The notes below the pieces were generated by a model. It ran no database searches, was not told the DNA's origin, and saw only the letters and a list, made by a program, of their open reading frames with translations. Position numbers and translations under genes: made by a program. DNA of 64,000 bases from contig OZ220679.1 in assembly GCA_965116355.1 (NCBI GenBank), positions 1,054,001 through 1,118,000 on the forward strand, read 5' to 3'. Positions 1 to 7,356 of the stretch are shown here, piece after piece. Every line of letters begins with the position of its first letter. Position 1 is the first letter of the stretch. This DNA comes from UBA1127 sp965116355 (GTDB taxonomy: Bacteria > Chloroflexota > Dehalococcoidia > Lucifugimonadales > UBA1127).

Positions 1-1003
1 AGCTGAAGAGGTATGCGGGCTCCGACGGCGAGGCGTTTGCGTGCTCGTGGAACGCCCAGCCGGGGACGCAGAAGGTGTCCTTCTCCTCCCACTCCAGCAC
101 GGTGTCGCCCACGCGGGTGCTGCCTCGGCCCTCGACGACGTGGTAGACGGTGCTCGTCGTGTGGCGGTGAGCGAGGGTGTGCTGGCCGGGGCGCAGCAGC
201 TGGATGAAGCAGGCCATCGTCGACATGGCGGAGCCGCCGGTGCGCGGGTTCGTGTATTCCATGATGACGCCGTCGTAGGGGCTGCCTCCCTCGCCGGTGG
301 CGAGGCGATCCAGGGCGGCGCGGGCTCGGGCCCAGGGGTAGTACATGAGGGGCGACGTGCCGGCGGGGCCGTGCTCTTCCCACGCGGGCTGGAGGGCGAT
401 GCTGCCGTACTTGGCCAGCGACGACCCGGGCGACTCCGTGACGGGCTGCGTATCCTCCGGGTACTGGTCGTGGAAGGTCATCTCGAGCGCGCTCATCAGC
501 GGCAGGTCGAGCCCGTCGAGCCAGATCATGGGGTTCTGTGTGTCGTTGCCGTGGTCGTGCCACTCCCAGGACGGGGTGAGGACGAGGTCGCCGGGGAGCA
601 TGGGAAGGCGCTCGCCGCCGACGGCCGTGTAGCCGCCGTCGCTCTCGATGATGAAGCGGAGGGCATTGGGCGTATGGCGGTGGGCGGGAGCGATCTCGCC
701 GGGCATGACGGTCTGGATGCCGCCGAAGAGGGTCTGGGTGGTGGCGGTACGTCCACCGAGACCGGGGTTCATGAGGCGGAGGACGCGGCGCTCGGCCTGC
801 TCGGTGCCAACGAGCTCGGTGGCGCGGATGACGAGGGGGCGGACGTCGCGCCAGCGCCAGACGTAGGGCGTGACCTTGCTGGCGGGCTCGCGGGCCTGGA
901 TGTCGCCGAGGACGGTCCAGAGGGGGGCGACGTTATAGGCCCCGAGGCCGTCGTAGTAGGCCTGCAGTTCAGCTTCGGTCGCGTTGACGCTGGAGATTTC
1001 CAC
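1..1003 (-). CDS. gentisate 1,2-dioxygenase-like bicupin (3' end cut by window)
   Basis: Predicted ring-cleaving dioxygenase that would open gentisate or a related salicylate/hydroxynaphthoate between the carboxyl and hydroxyl carbons using Fe(II). I translated it by hand because it has no stop inside the window: 334 residues are visible. Two cupin domains are clear: the first has H108-R-H110 and H149-D-H151, the second H279-R-H281 and H319-E-H321. The GTG start at 1003 follows AGGAGG with 5 nt spacing. Family members are about 340-370 residues, so only a short C-terminal tail is missing. It lies downstream of the dienelactone hydrolase on the same strand, separated by 125 nt containing a REP-like repeat. 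Substrate among gentisate-type acids cannot be fixed from sequence. Confidence 0.85.
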   Translation of the reverse strand, partial: MEISSVNATEAELQAYYDGLGAYNVAPLWTVLGDIQAREPASKVTPYVWRWRDVRPLVIRATELVGTEQAERRVLRLMNPGLGGRTATTQTLFGGIQTVMPGEIAPAHRHTPNALRFIIESDGGYTAVGGERLPMLPGDLVLTPSWEWHDHGNDTQNPMIWLDGLDLPLMSALEMTFHDQYPEDTQPVTESPGSSLAKYGSIALQPAWEEHGPAGTSPLMYYPWARARAALDRLATGEGGSPYDGVIMEYTNPRTGGSAMSTMACFIQLLRPGQHTLAHRHTTSTVYHVVEGRGSTRVGDTVLEWEEKDTFCVPGWAFHEHANASPSEPAYLFS

Positions 1004-1076
1004 GTCCGCCTCCTGTGGAGTGCCACCTTGCGCGGCCATCCTCCAAACTGACGCGCACCCTCAACCCACCCCACGC

Positions 1077-1101
1077 CCTTCGACAAGCTCAGGGCGAACG
1101 G
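1077..1101. repeat. REP-like repeat, family A
   Basis: Copy of the dispersed imperfect palindrome with core TTCGACAAGCTCAGG followed by GCGAACGG. It lies between the dioxygenase and dienelactone hydrolase genes. Confidence 0.85.
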
Positions 1102-1128
1102 GCTGAGGGTGCGCTCTCCGTCCCTTTG

Positions 1129-1893
1129 CTAGCCGAGGGCCTTGGCCGTCGGCTCGCCGAGGTGCTTCTCGAACCAGGCGAAGGTCTTGTTCCAGCCGTC
1201 GACGGCGGCCTCGACGCGGTAGGCGGGACGGTCGACGGAGAAGAAGGCGTGGCCGGCGCCGGCGTAGGAGTGGAACTCGTAGGTCTTGCCGTGCTCCTTC
1301 AAGGCGGCCTCAATGGTGGCGACCTGCGCGGGATCGGGGTTCGCGTCGTCCTCGCCAAAGAGGCCCAATAACGGGCACGACATGTTGGGCGTCATATCGA
1401 GGGGCGAGACGGGGTTGGCCTCCGTCAGGTCCTCGGGCGCCATGACGACGCGGCCGCCCCAGCAGTCGACGGCGGCATCGAGCTCCTCGATGTTGCAGGC
1501 GGCGATGTAGACCTGGCGGCCGCCGGAGCAGAAGCCGATGATGCCTACCTTGCCGCTGGAGTAGGGCTGGGCCAGCAGGTACTGGATGGCGCCGCGGGCG
1601 TCGCCGAGGAACTGGGAGTCCGGGACGCCGCCGGACTCGCGGACGCGCTGGGACATCTCGGTGGCGGTGCCGGGGCCCATGCGGTGATGGAGGTTGGGCA
1701 TGATGGCGGCGTAGCCCTGGGCCGCGATCTTGCGGGTGATCTCCTTGCAGCCCTGGTCCCAGCCGGGCATGTGGTGGACGACCAGCACGCCAGGGTGCGG
1801 GCCCGATCCGGTGGGCCGGGCGAAGTAGGCCTCTATCTGGTCGCCGCAGTCACCGGTTACGGTGACGGTCTCTGCGATCATCCCTTCATACAT
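1129..1893 (-). CDS. dienelactone hydrolase family protein
   Basis: Alpha/beta-hydrolase of the dienelactone hydrolase family, which hydrolyses lactones such as 4-carboxymethylenebut-2-en-4-olide in aromatic degradation. The 254-residue protein has the family nucleophile elbow G-F-C122-S-G-G with cysteine instead of serine, an acidic loop G-E-D-D (180-183) supplying the triad aspartate, and H215 in A-G-A-G-H-A-F. The start is set at ATG 1893 because GGAGG lies 7 nt upstream; the reading frame stays open further upstream but that part looks non-coding. It is divergent from the VOC gene at 2039 and upstream of the gentisate-type dioxygenase, so a role in the same catabolic block is likely. Natural substrate is unknown. 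Confidence 0.88.
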   Translation of the reverse strand: MYEGMIAETVTVTGDCGDQIEAYFARPTGSGPHPGVLVVHHMPGWDQGCKEITRKIAAQGYAAIMPNLHHRMGPGTATEMSQRVRESGGVPDSQFLGDARGAIQYLLAQPYSSGKVGIIGFCSGGRQVYIAACNIEELDAAVDCWGGRVVMAPEDLTEANPVSPLDMTPNMSCPLLGLFGEDDANPDPAQVATIEAALKEHGKTYEFHSYAGAGHAFFSVDRPAYRVEAAVDGWNKTFAWFEKHLGEPTAKALG

Positions 1894-2038
1894 AACACTA
1901 CCTCCCACGGATTTGGCTGGGCAGAGTGTCGCACGCCCATGGACGTCGCGCAAGCGTGGGCGCACGAGGGGCGTCTTGCCATGACGGGGGCGCCGGGCTA
2001 GGCTGTGGGCAATCGCAAGACGCACAAGGAGGAGTGCA

Positions 2039-2503
2039 ATGGCGAGAGTGAACAAGGTTGCCCATGTGGTGTTGTCGGTGCGGGACGTGGCGACATCGGC
2101 GGACTTCTACAGCCGGGCGCTGGGGCTCGAGGTTGTCGACATGAAGGAGGGCAACCGGGCCTGCTTCCTGTCGTTCGGCAAGCAGCACCACGACATCGCG
2201 CTGTTCGCGGCGCCGGATGGGGCGGAGCGGGGCAAGATGGGGCTGAGCCACATCGCGTTCCAGATCGAGGGCGGGCTGCCGGAGCTTAAAGAGCTGAAGG
2301 GCCGGCTGGAGGAGATGGGTGCGACGATCGCCCGCACGACGGACCACACGATCACCAAGAGCGTCTACTTCCTTGACCCGGACGGCAACGAGCTGGAAAT
2401 CTTCGCGGAGGGGTTCGAGGACCCCAACGAGGCGCTCGACTTCATCAAGCTCGGGACGAACCGGCAGGCGCCGCTGGAGCTGGAGCAGGTGTCGGCGCAC
2501 TAG
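2039..2503 (+). CDS. VOC (glyoxalase / extradiol dioxygenase superfamily) protein
   Basis: A 154-residue vicinal-oxygen-chelate protein with paired beta-alpha-beta-beta-beta modules. Likely metal ligands are H9, H71 and E120; the end carries the superfamily signature D-P-D-G-N-E-L-E. The start follows AAGGAGG. The family includes glyoxalases, fosfomycin-resistance enzymes and type I extradiol dioxygenases; the short length and metal triad fit several of these, so the reaction stays open. It is divergent from the dienelactone hydrolase gene and convergent with the interrupted lyase gene, which ends 19 nt after its stop. The setting suggests a part in aromatic or lactone metabolism. Confidence 0.85.
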   Translation: MARVNKVAHVVLSVRDVATSADFYSRALGLEVVDMKEGNRACFLSFGKQHHDIALFAAPDGAERGKMGLSHIAFQIEGGLPELKELKGRLEEMGATIARTTDHTITKSVYFLDPDGNELEIFAEGFEDPNEALDFIKLGTNRQAPLELEQVSAH

Positions 2504-2521
2504 AGCGAAGCGCGGCAGTTC

Positions 2522-3364
2522 TCACACCGCGTACTCGGCTTCCATCTCGTAGACGCGCTGGAGGCCGAGCATGTCGGCTATCTCCGCGCGATGCTGGGGG
2601 GTGCTGATGGCGCCCGCGTCCCGGAGCTCCTCCATCGCGCGTTTCACAGCCTCGTAGACGACGGTGAGCGTGTAGCCGGCGAGCATGAGGTCGAAGCCGA
2701 GGGCGTCGGCCTCGCCCGTCGTGGCGACGGGGTCGGCGCCGTTGAACACCTTTGGGATGCCGGCAAGGGCCGTCGCGTAGGTCTTGAGGTCATCCCTCGT
2801 CTTCACGCCATCCACGAAGACCAGGTCAGCGCCAGCGTCGCGGTACGCCCTGCAGCGTCGGACGGTATCCTCCCAGCCGTTGACGGCGAGGGCGTCCGTG
2901 CGGGCGATGATGACGAAATCCGGGTCGCGGCGGGCGTCGAGGGCCGCGCGCACCTTCTGGACGTGCTCCTCCATGGGGATGACGTCCTTGCCGGCGAAGA
3001 AGCCGCACTTCTAGGGGAAGACCTGGTCTTCAATGTGGATCCCGCTGACGCCGATGGACTCGTACTCGTGGACGGTGCGCCAGACGTTGATGGCGTTGCC
3101 GTAGCCGGTGTCGGCGTCGGCGACGACGGGGACGTCGACGGCGTTGGCGATGTAGCGGGCGTTGGTAACCATCTCGGTCTGCGTGAGCAGGCCGACATCG
3201 GCGAAGCCCTTCTCGGCGGACGTGCCGGAGCCGGTCATGTAGACGGCATCGAAGCCGACGGACTCGGCGATCTTGGCGTGGAGGGCGTTCAGGCAGAAGG
3301 GGGCGACCACCATGCCGTCCCCGCGAAGCATGGCGCGCAGGCGGGCGTTACGGTTGTCAGTCAT
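2522..3364 (-). pseudogene. isocitrate lyase/PEP mutase family protein, interrupted by in-frame TAG
   Basis: A 281-codon frame that would encode a carbon-carbon lyase of the PEP mutase/2-methylisocitrate lyase family (Mg-dependent cleavage of 2-methylisocitrate, oxaloacetate or similar acids). The N-terminal half has the metal site A-D83-A-D85-T-G-Y-G-N and E112-D-Q; the C-terminal half is equally well conserved. A TAG at 3011-3013 (codon 118) breaks the frame exactly where the family normally has Lys or Arg before the active-site K-C-G segment, so a single AAG-to-TAG change explains it. The ATG at 3364 has a perfect AAGGAGG. It may be a fresh pseudogene, a sequencing error, or a readthrough gene; the rest of the frame shows no decay. 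Confidence 0.8.
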
Positions 3365-3404
3365 TGCATTCCTCCTTGCACAAGTGTGCGCCCGCCTCGT
3401 TCAT

Positions 3405-3430
3405 CCTTCGATTTCCCTCAGGACGAACGG
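3405..3430. repeat. REP-like repeat, family A (TTTCCCTCAGG variant)
   Basis: Variant of the dispersed repeat with the middle reading CGATTTCCCTCAGG, located between the lyase gene and the first Rieske oxygenase. Confidence 0.8.
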
Positions 3431-3465
3431 AGCGAGCGCACGTTACAGTGCCTCAAGTCGCCTTC

Positions 3466-4767
3466 TTATGCTCGGACGTACTCCGGGGTGTATTGGGCCT
3501 TTTCATAGAGCTCGGCCCAGAGGGCGTCGCGCCAGTAGACGTCGGTGGGCAGGACCTTCTCGACGGAGCGGAGGTCGAAGACGTTGGTGCCGAGGCCGGG
3601 CGGGTCGCCTCCGTCCTCGACGACGTTGATGGCGTTCAACAGGATCTTGCGGGCCATGATTATGGCGCGGTCCGTGGTGCCGAGGTGCTCCTTCGTCCGG
3701 TCGCAGATGGGGCCCATGGTGTCTTGCACGGCGCGGTCCTGGGTGTTGGTGCCGGGGATGCCCGAAAAGGTCTGGGTGCGCTGGACCTCTCGGTCGATGA
3801 AGTAGTCGTTCTCGGCGGCGGCGCGCGACCGGAAACCGTTCTCGTAGTCGATGTCCTTGCCGAGCTCGTTTCCGGAGCCCGTGAGGCGCCGCTCACTCTC
3901 GGTCATGGGGTCGTCGCCGAAGGAGTAGGTGAAGTTCCAGACCATGGTGGTGTAGTCGTCGATGGGGACCCACATGTGGCCGGAGTCGCGGAGGCGGGGT
4001 TCGCCGCCGCGGTTGAGCTGGTTGGGGCGGAGCTGCGTCCAGGGGGCGATGAAGTGGTAGGCGCGGACGTACTTGAAATTGTCGTCGGCCTGGTCGCGGA
4101 TGCCGGCGTAGGTGTAGCCGTAGTCGGTGGGAACGACCTCGACGCGGGCGGCGAAGGAGGTGCGGAAGGCGTTGTCGCGGGCGGCGATGCCGGAGCCCTG
4201 CAGGTTGCGGTGCAGGAAGTTGATGTGGACGGTGTCAATGCCGCCCTCCAGGCCCTGCATCCAGTTGCACCGCTGGACAACCTTGTTGATGCCGCGGTGG
4301 AGCTCCGGCACCTGCGTCCACTCGAGCTCCGGGAGCGGGGGCCGCTTGTCCGGCGGGCCCATGTAGACCCAGATGACGTTGCCGAGCTCCGCGGTGGGGT
4401 AGGCCTTGATCTTCACCTTGTCCTTGAAGTTGGACTCGGCGGGCTCTGAGGGCATGTCGACGCAGCCGCCGTTCACGTCGAACTTCCAGCCGTGGTAGAC
4501 GCAGCGGATGCCGCACTCCTCGTTCCGGCCGAAGAACAGGCTGGCCCGGCGGTGGGGGCAGTAGTTGTCAACAACGCCGACACGGCCGTCAGTGTCGCGG
4601 AAGGCGACGAGCTCCTCGCCCAGCAGCTTGACGCGGATGGGCGGGCAGTCGGGCTCGGGGAGTTCCCAGTCGAGGATGGCGGGGACCCAGTAGCGGCGCA
4701 TCATCTCGCCGGCCCCGGTGCCGGGGCCCACCCGTGCTAGGGTCTCATTCTCCTGGAACGTCAGCAT
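3466..4767 (-). CDS. Rieske non-heme iron oxygenase, alpha subunit (phthalate 4,5-dioxygenase-like), copy A
   Basis: Terminal oxygenase component expected to hydroxylate or demethylate an aromatic substrate using electrons from a separate reductase. The 433-residue protein has the Rieske [2Fe-2S] site C70-P-H72 ... C89-V-Y-H92 and the catalytic iron site D178-T-V-H181 ... H186, with D178 as the bridging residue. The start at 4767 follows an AAGGAGG-type site. It lies 48 nt downstream of copy B in the same direction and shares its N-terminal domain almost residue for residue, suggesting tandem duplication. No reductase or ferredoxin gene is nearby, so it must borrow one. Substrate unknown. Confidence 0.92.
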   Translation of the reverse strand: MLTFQENETLARVGPGTGAGEMMRRYWVPAILDWELPEPDCPPIRVKLLGEELVAFRDTDGRVGVVDNYCPHRRASLFFGRNEECGIRCVYHGWKFDVNGGCVDMPSEPAESNFKDKVKIKAYPTAELGNVIWVYMGPPDKRPPLPELEWTQVPELHRGINKVVQRCNWMQGLEGGIDTVHINFLHRNLQGSGIAARDNAFRTSFAARVEVVPTDYGYTYAGIRDQADDNFKYVRAYHFIAPWTQLRPNQLNRGGEPRLRDSGHMWVPIDDYTTMVWNFTYSFGDDPMTESERRLTGSGNELGKDIDYENGFRSRAAAENDYFIDREVQRTQTFSGIPGTNTQDRAVQDTMGPICDRTKEHLGTTDRAIIMARKILLNAINVVEDGGDPPGLGTNVFDLRSVEKVLPTDVYWRDALWAELYEKAQYTPEYVRA

Positions 4768-4815
4768 GGTGTCCTCCTTGCTCTCCCCCCGATGCCGCGT
4801 GCGCCGGCGATTCGC

Positions 4816-6111
4816 TTACGTGGTAGATTGCTTCGTCAGTGTTGACTGTTCAACGGCCATGTACTGCTCGGCTACTTCCAGCATGGGCATGGTCTGGGGC
4901 ACCTCGACGGCGGCGGAACGGACCCAGTAGAGGTCGCCGTTGTAGGGCGCCTCGGGCTCGATGCCCTCCTGGAAGTTGGCGATTTCGCGCAGTAGGCGGC
5001 GGCGCGCGCCGAGGATGGCGGAGTCGGAGGTGCCGAGGTGCTCCTTCGTGCGGTCGGAGATGGCGCCCATGCTCTCGATAACGGCCATGTCCTGCGCCTG
5101 GATACCCTTGATGCCGGAGAAGTTGACGGTGCGCTGCATCTCGCGGTCCTGGAGGTAGTCGTTGTCCTTGTTGGCGTAGGGGCGGTAGGTCACGGGCTGG
5201 ACGAGCTCGTGGAAGACGCCGCCGGTCTCGTACTCATGGCGCTCGGCGTCGGTGAGGGGGCGGAGCGGGTGCCACGAGGCGCGGAAGACGAGGGCGGTGT
5301 GGTCGTCGGCGGGCACGTACATGTTGCCGGTCATCACGGCGTGGGGCTCGGCGGGGACGATGGTCGAGTAGGGAAGCATCCACGGGGTGATCCGCCAATA
5401 GTACCGGCCGTCGGCGGTGGAGCGGCGGGCGCCGATGACGAGGCCGTAGTCGGCGTGCTCGAGGAAGAAGCGGGGCGAACGGTCGTGCAGGGCGGCGTCC
5501 TGGAGGCCGCGGCTGGAGGCGTTGATGGCGTAGTCGCGGCTCTTGAGGCTGCTGTGGAGGAAGCTGATGTGGCTGGAGTCTATGCCGCCCTCCAGGGCCT
5601 GCAGCCAGTTGCACTCCTGCCGGCACTTGGAGAGGAAGCGATGGCTCTCGGGCGCGGCGGCCCACGCGAGGTTCGGGAGCTCGGGCTGGCGGTCGGGCGG
5701 GCCCATGTAGGCCCACACGACGCCGCCGCGCTCCTCGCAGGGGTAGGCGGTGACGCGGACCTTGTCGCGGAAGTTGGACTCGGCGGGCTCCGAGGGCATG
5801 TCGACGCAGGCGCCGGTGGCGTCGAACTTCCAGCCGTGGTAGACGCAGCGGAGGCCGGACTCCTCGTTCCGGCCGAAGAACAGGCTGGCGCGGCGGTGGG
5901 GGCAGTAGTTGTCGACGAGGCCGACGCGGCCCTCAGTGTCGCGGAAGGCGATGAGGGACTCGCCGAGGATGCGCACGCGGACAGGGGGACAGTCCGGTTC
6001 GGGGACCTCCTCGGAAAGGAGGGCGGGCACCCAGTAGCGGCGCAGGTACTCGCCCATTGGGGTGTTGGGCCCCACGTGGGTGATGAGGGCATTGTCTTCA
6101 GCGTTGAGCAT
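4816..6111 (-). CDS. Rieske non-heme iron oxygenase, alpha subunit, copy B
   Basis: A 431-residue paralogue of the oxygenase at 3466-4767, with the same Rieske ligands at the same positions (C70, H72, C89, H92) and catalytic iron ligands H181 and H186 with bridging D178. The catalytic domain diverges from copy A after about residue 190, which argues for a different substrate. The pair is probably one transcription unit, with copy B first. As with the other copies, the electron-transfer partner is not encoded here. Family members act on phthalate, vanillate, phenoxyalkanoates and similar acids; nothing in the sequence selects one of these. Confidence 0.92.
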   Translation of the reverse strand: MLNAEDNALITHVGPNTPMGEYLRRYWVPALLSEEVPEPDCPPVRVRILGESLIAFRDTEGRVGLVDNYCPHRRASLFFGRNEESGLRCVYHGWKFDATGACVDMPSEPAESNFRDKVRVTAYPCEERGGVVWAYMGPPDRQPELPNLAWAAAPESHRFLSKCRQECNWLQALEGGIDSSHISFLHSSLKSRDYAINASSRGLQDAALHDRSPRFFLEHADYGLVIGARRSTADGRYYWRITPWMLPYSTIVPAEPHAVMTGNMYVPADDHTALVFRASWHPLRPLTDAERHEYETGGVFHELVQPVTYRPYANKDNDYLQDREMQRTVNFSGIKGIQAQDMAVIESMGAISDRTKEHLGTSDSAILGARRRLLREIANFQEGIEPEAPYNGDLYWVRSAAVEVPQTMPMLEVAEQYMAVEQSTLTKQSTT

Positions 6112-6270
6112 GTGCCGCCTCCGGCGATAGTCCGGTAAGGATACACCAGGGCGGCCCGGCGCGCAGCAAAAGGAAAAGGGCCGCTCTTTGACAGCCCTTC
6201 TCTCCTGGAGTCACAACCCACTGTAGGCTGCGCTGACGCAACCTCAATAGGCCCGGCTGCTTCCTCTGAT

Positions 6271-6468
6271 CTATTTCTCTTCTTGGGTTCCCGACGCCCG
6301 CAGCTGGTCGGCCTCTGCGGTGCTCAGTATGCGGAAAACGGACGTGTTGGGGTCCTCCTCTGCCACGCCGCGAACGGCAGGACGACCGTTCTTCAGCGTG
6401 ACCAGCTTCGGATTGCTAATCACGACAGTCTTGCGAAGCTTGAACGAGTATGCGGTGAGATCGGCCAT
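6271..6468 (-). CDS. small DUF5679-like protein lacking all zinc-binding cysteines
   Basis: A 65-residue protein that aligns through its core with the 46-residue zinc ribbon encoded at 7003-7143: both have A-Y-x-F-K-x-R near the N-terminus, V-T-L-K-N-G-R-P-A in the middle and F-R-I near the end. All four ribbon cysteines are gone: the first pair is Ser and Leu, and the second C-x-x-C segment is replaced by an acidic stretch. A polar tail of about 17 residues is added. The start is placed at ATG 6468 because GGAGG lies 5 nt upstream; the in-frame ATG at 6480 overlaps that site. Function unknown; it should fold without metal, if at all. Confidence 0.72.
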   Translation of the reverse strand: MADLTAYSFKLRKTVVISNPKLVTLKNGRPAVRGVAEEDPNTSVFRILSTAEADQLRASGTQEEK

Positions 6469-6679
6469 AACAACCTCCATTGCAAAATGCAGTAATTTGT
6501 ACTCCGGGCTCGCACAGGAAACGGCGTGGGGCTTCTCCTCGCTCGGCTCGCTTCAAGGCGACTGTTACGCAAGCGTGCTCCGGAAGACTGGGCAGCGATC
6601 CAGCGCCTTGCCGCCCGAAGCGGCGCCGTCGCTGTCCACCCACCCTCGATGCCTGACTGGAAGAGGTTCCAACCGCCCC

Positions 6680-6799
6680 GACATTAATAGAGATGTTGTC
6701 TCAATAGAATTGCCGGTTTCCTCGTCGATGCCCAACCAGAGCATAGCTGTAACTTCTCACGACGTCAATAGAGATATTGTCTCAAAATCATGCCGAATT
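6680..6799. repeat. imperfect direct repeat pair, about 37 bp, 81-bp period
   Basis: Copies at 6680-6716 and 6761-6799 share GAC, AATAGAGAT, TTGTCTCAA and TGCCG blocks in the same order. Each contains a GAGA-N5-TCTC dyad. They could be twin operator sites; only the second copy overlaps a good -35 element. Confidence 0.6.
6740..6768 (-). promoter_or_regulatory. sigma-A-type promoter for the Cys-free DUF5679-like gene
   Basis: Reading leftward, -35 TTGACG (6763-6768), 17-bp spacer and -10 TATGCT (6740-6745). It overlaps the second copy of the direct repeat, which could place a regulator on the -35 element. Confidence 0.5.
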
Positions 6800-7002
6800 C
6801 AATGAGCACCGTGACTGCGAACAGTGTGGTCTCAGTCACGACCTGAACAGGACTGCCGCTCCGTCATATGGCAAAGAAAAATGGGCCACAGCGCTGCAGC
6901 CCATCTCTCCAAATGTCACAACCACTCTCAGGCTGCGTTCGGCAACCTCGAGATTTCCGGCTGTTAACTCGCGGAGCCCGGAAGCCCCAGGAAAACGATA
7001 CC

Positions 7003-7143
7003 CTAGCTCTTGCCGATGCGGAATAGCTTGGTCCCGCAGGTGCCGCATGTGCCTTGCGTCGCGGGACGGCCGTTCTTCAACGTGACCGCGGTTGCGCCTG
7101 AGATCTCCTTCTTGGTCCGGCACTTAAAGCAGTAGGCATCCAT
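7003..7143 (-). CDS. DUF5679 zinc-ribbon protein (46 residues)
   Basis: Very short gene read directly from the sequence. It has C-F-K-C at residues 5-8 and C-G-T-C at 33-36, a four-cysteine zinc ribbon, around the strongly conserved V-T-L-K-N-G-R-P-A-T-Q-G block. DUF5679 proteins are small, widespread in Chloroflexota and of unknown function. The ATG at 7143 follows AAGGAGGAG, and a good promoter lies upstream, so the gene is probably well expressed on its own. A Cys-free relative is encoded 534 nt downstream on the same strand, which suggests duplication and divergence. Confidence 0.88.
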   Translation of the reverse strand: MDAYCFKCRTKKEISGATAVTLKNGRPATQGTCGTCGTKLFRIGKS

Positions 7144-7179
7144 GATTAGCTCCTCCTTCTAACATGGAACGTAGCTGCC

Positions 7180-7209
7180 AAAATACAAGGGTGGCCTTGC
7201 GTTTGTCAA
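7180..7209 (-). promoter_or_regulatory. sigma-A-type promoter for the DUF5679 gene
   Basis: Leftward -35 TTGACA (7204-7209, perfect), 18-bp spacer, -10 TATTTT (7180-7185). Predicted start of transcription near 7173 gives a 30-nt leader with the AAGGAGG site. Confidence 0.65.
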
Positions 7210-7356
7210 CAGCTTTTCAGCTTCAATCGTGGCGAGTTTGTAGCTAATCGGCAGCCTTTGGAGCAAATGTGCGTCCTTATGACAATTAAGCCACATGGAG
7301 GAGCCGCCCGAGCGACGGTGGTGTACCATGCCGGCATCGCACGGGGAGGGGTACAA

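Larger units (their letters stand above)
6469..7002. other. 534-nt intergenic region, lower G+C, with repeated promoter-like block
   Basis: No convincing gene was found. The stretch is more A+T-rich than its surroundings. It holds an imperfect direct repeat (6680-6716 and 6761-6799) built around AATAGAGATATTGTCTCAA, whose inner GAGA/TCTC arms form a small dyad. A leftward promoter overlaps the second copy. The leftward leader from there to the small gene at 6468 would be about 265 nt, with several short G+C-rich inverted repeats but no riboswitch class I recognise. Confidence 0.6.

Noticed and set aside
1077..1101. Possible CRISPR repeats, because the same 25-bp unit recurs across the window
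   Set aside because: Copies are scattered singly over tens of kilobases, vary in sequence, and lack regular spacers or cas genes; they are REP-like elements.
3011..3013. Pyrrolysine or amber recoding in the lyase and DUF2330 genes
   Set aside because: The two sites replace different residues (Lys/Arg and Trp), TAG ends many normal genes here, and no suppressor tRNA or pyl gene is seen in the window.
6416..6643. 75-codon minus-strand frame upstream of the Cys-free DUF5679-like gene
   Set aside because: It overlaps that gene in another frame, has no ribosome binding site and a composition typical of untranslated leader.
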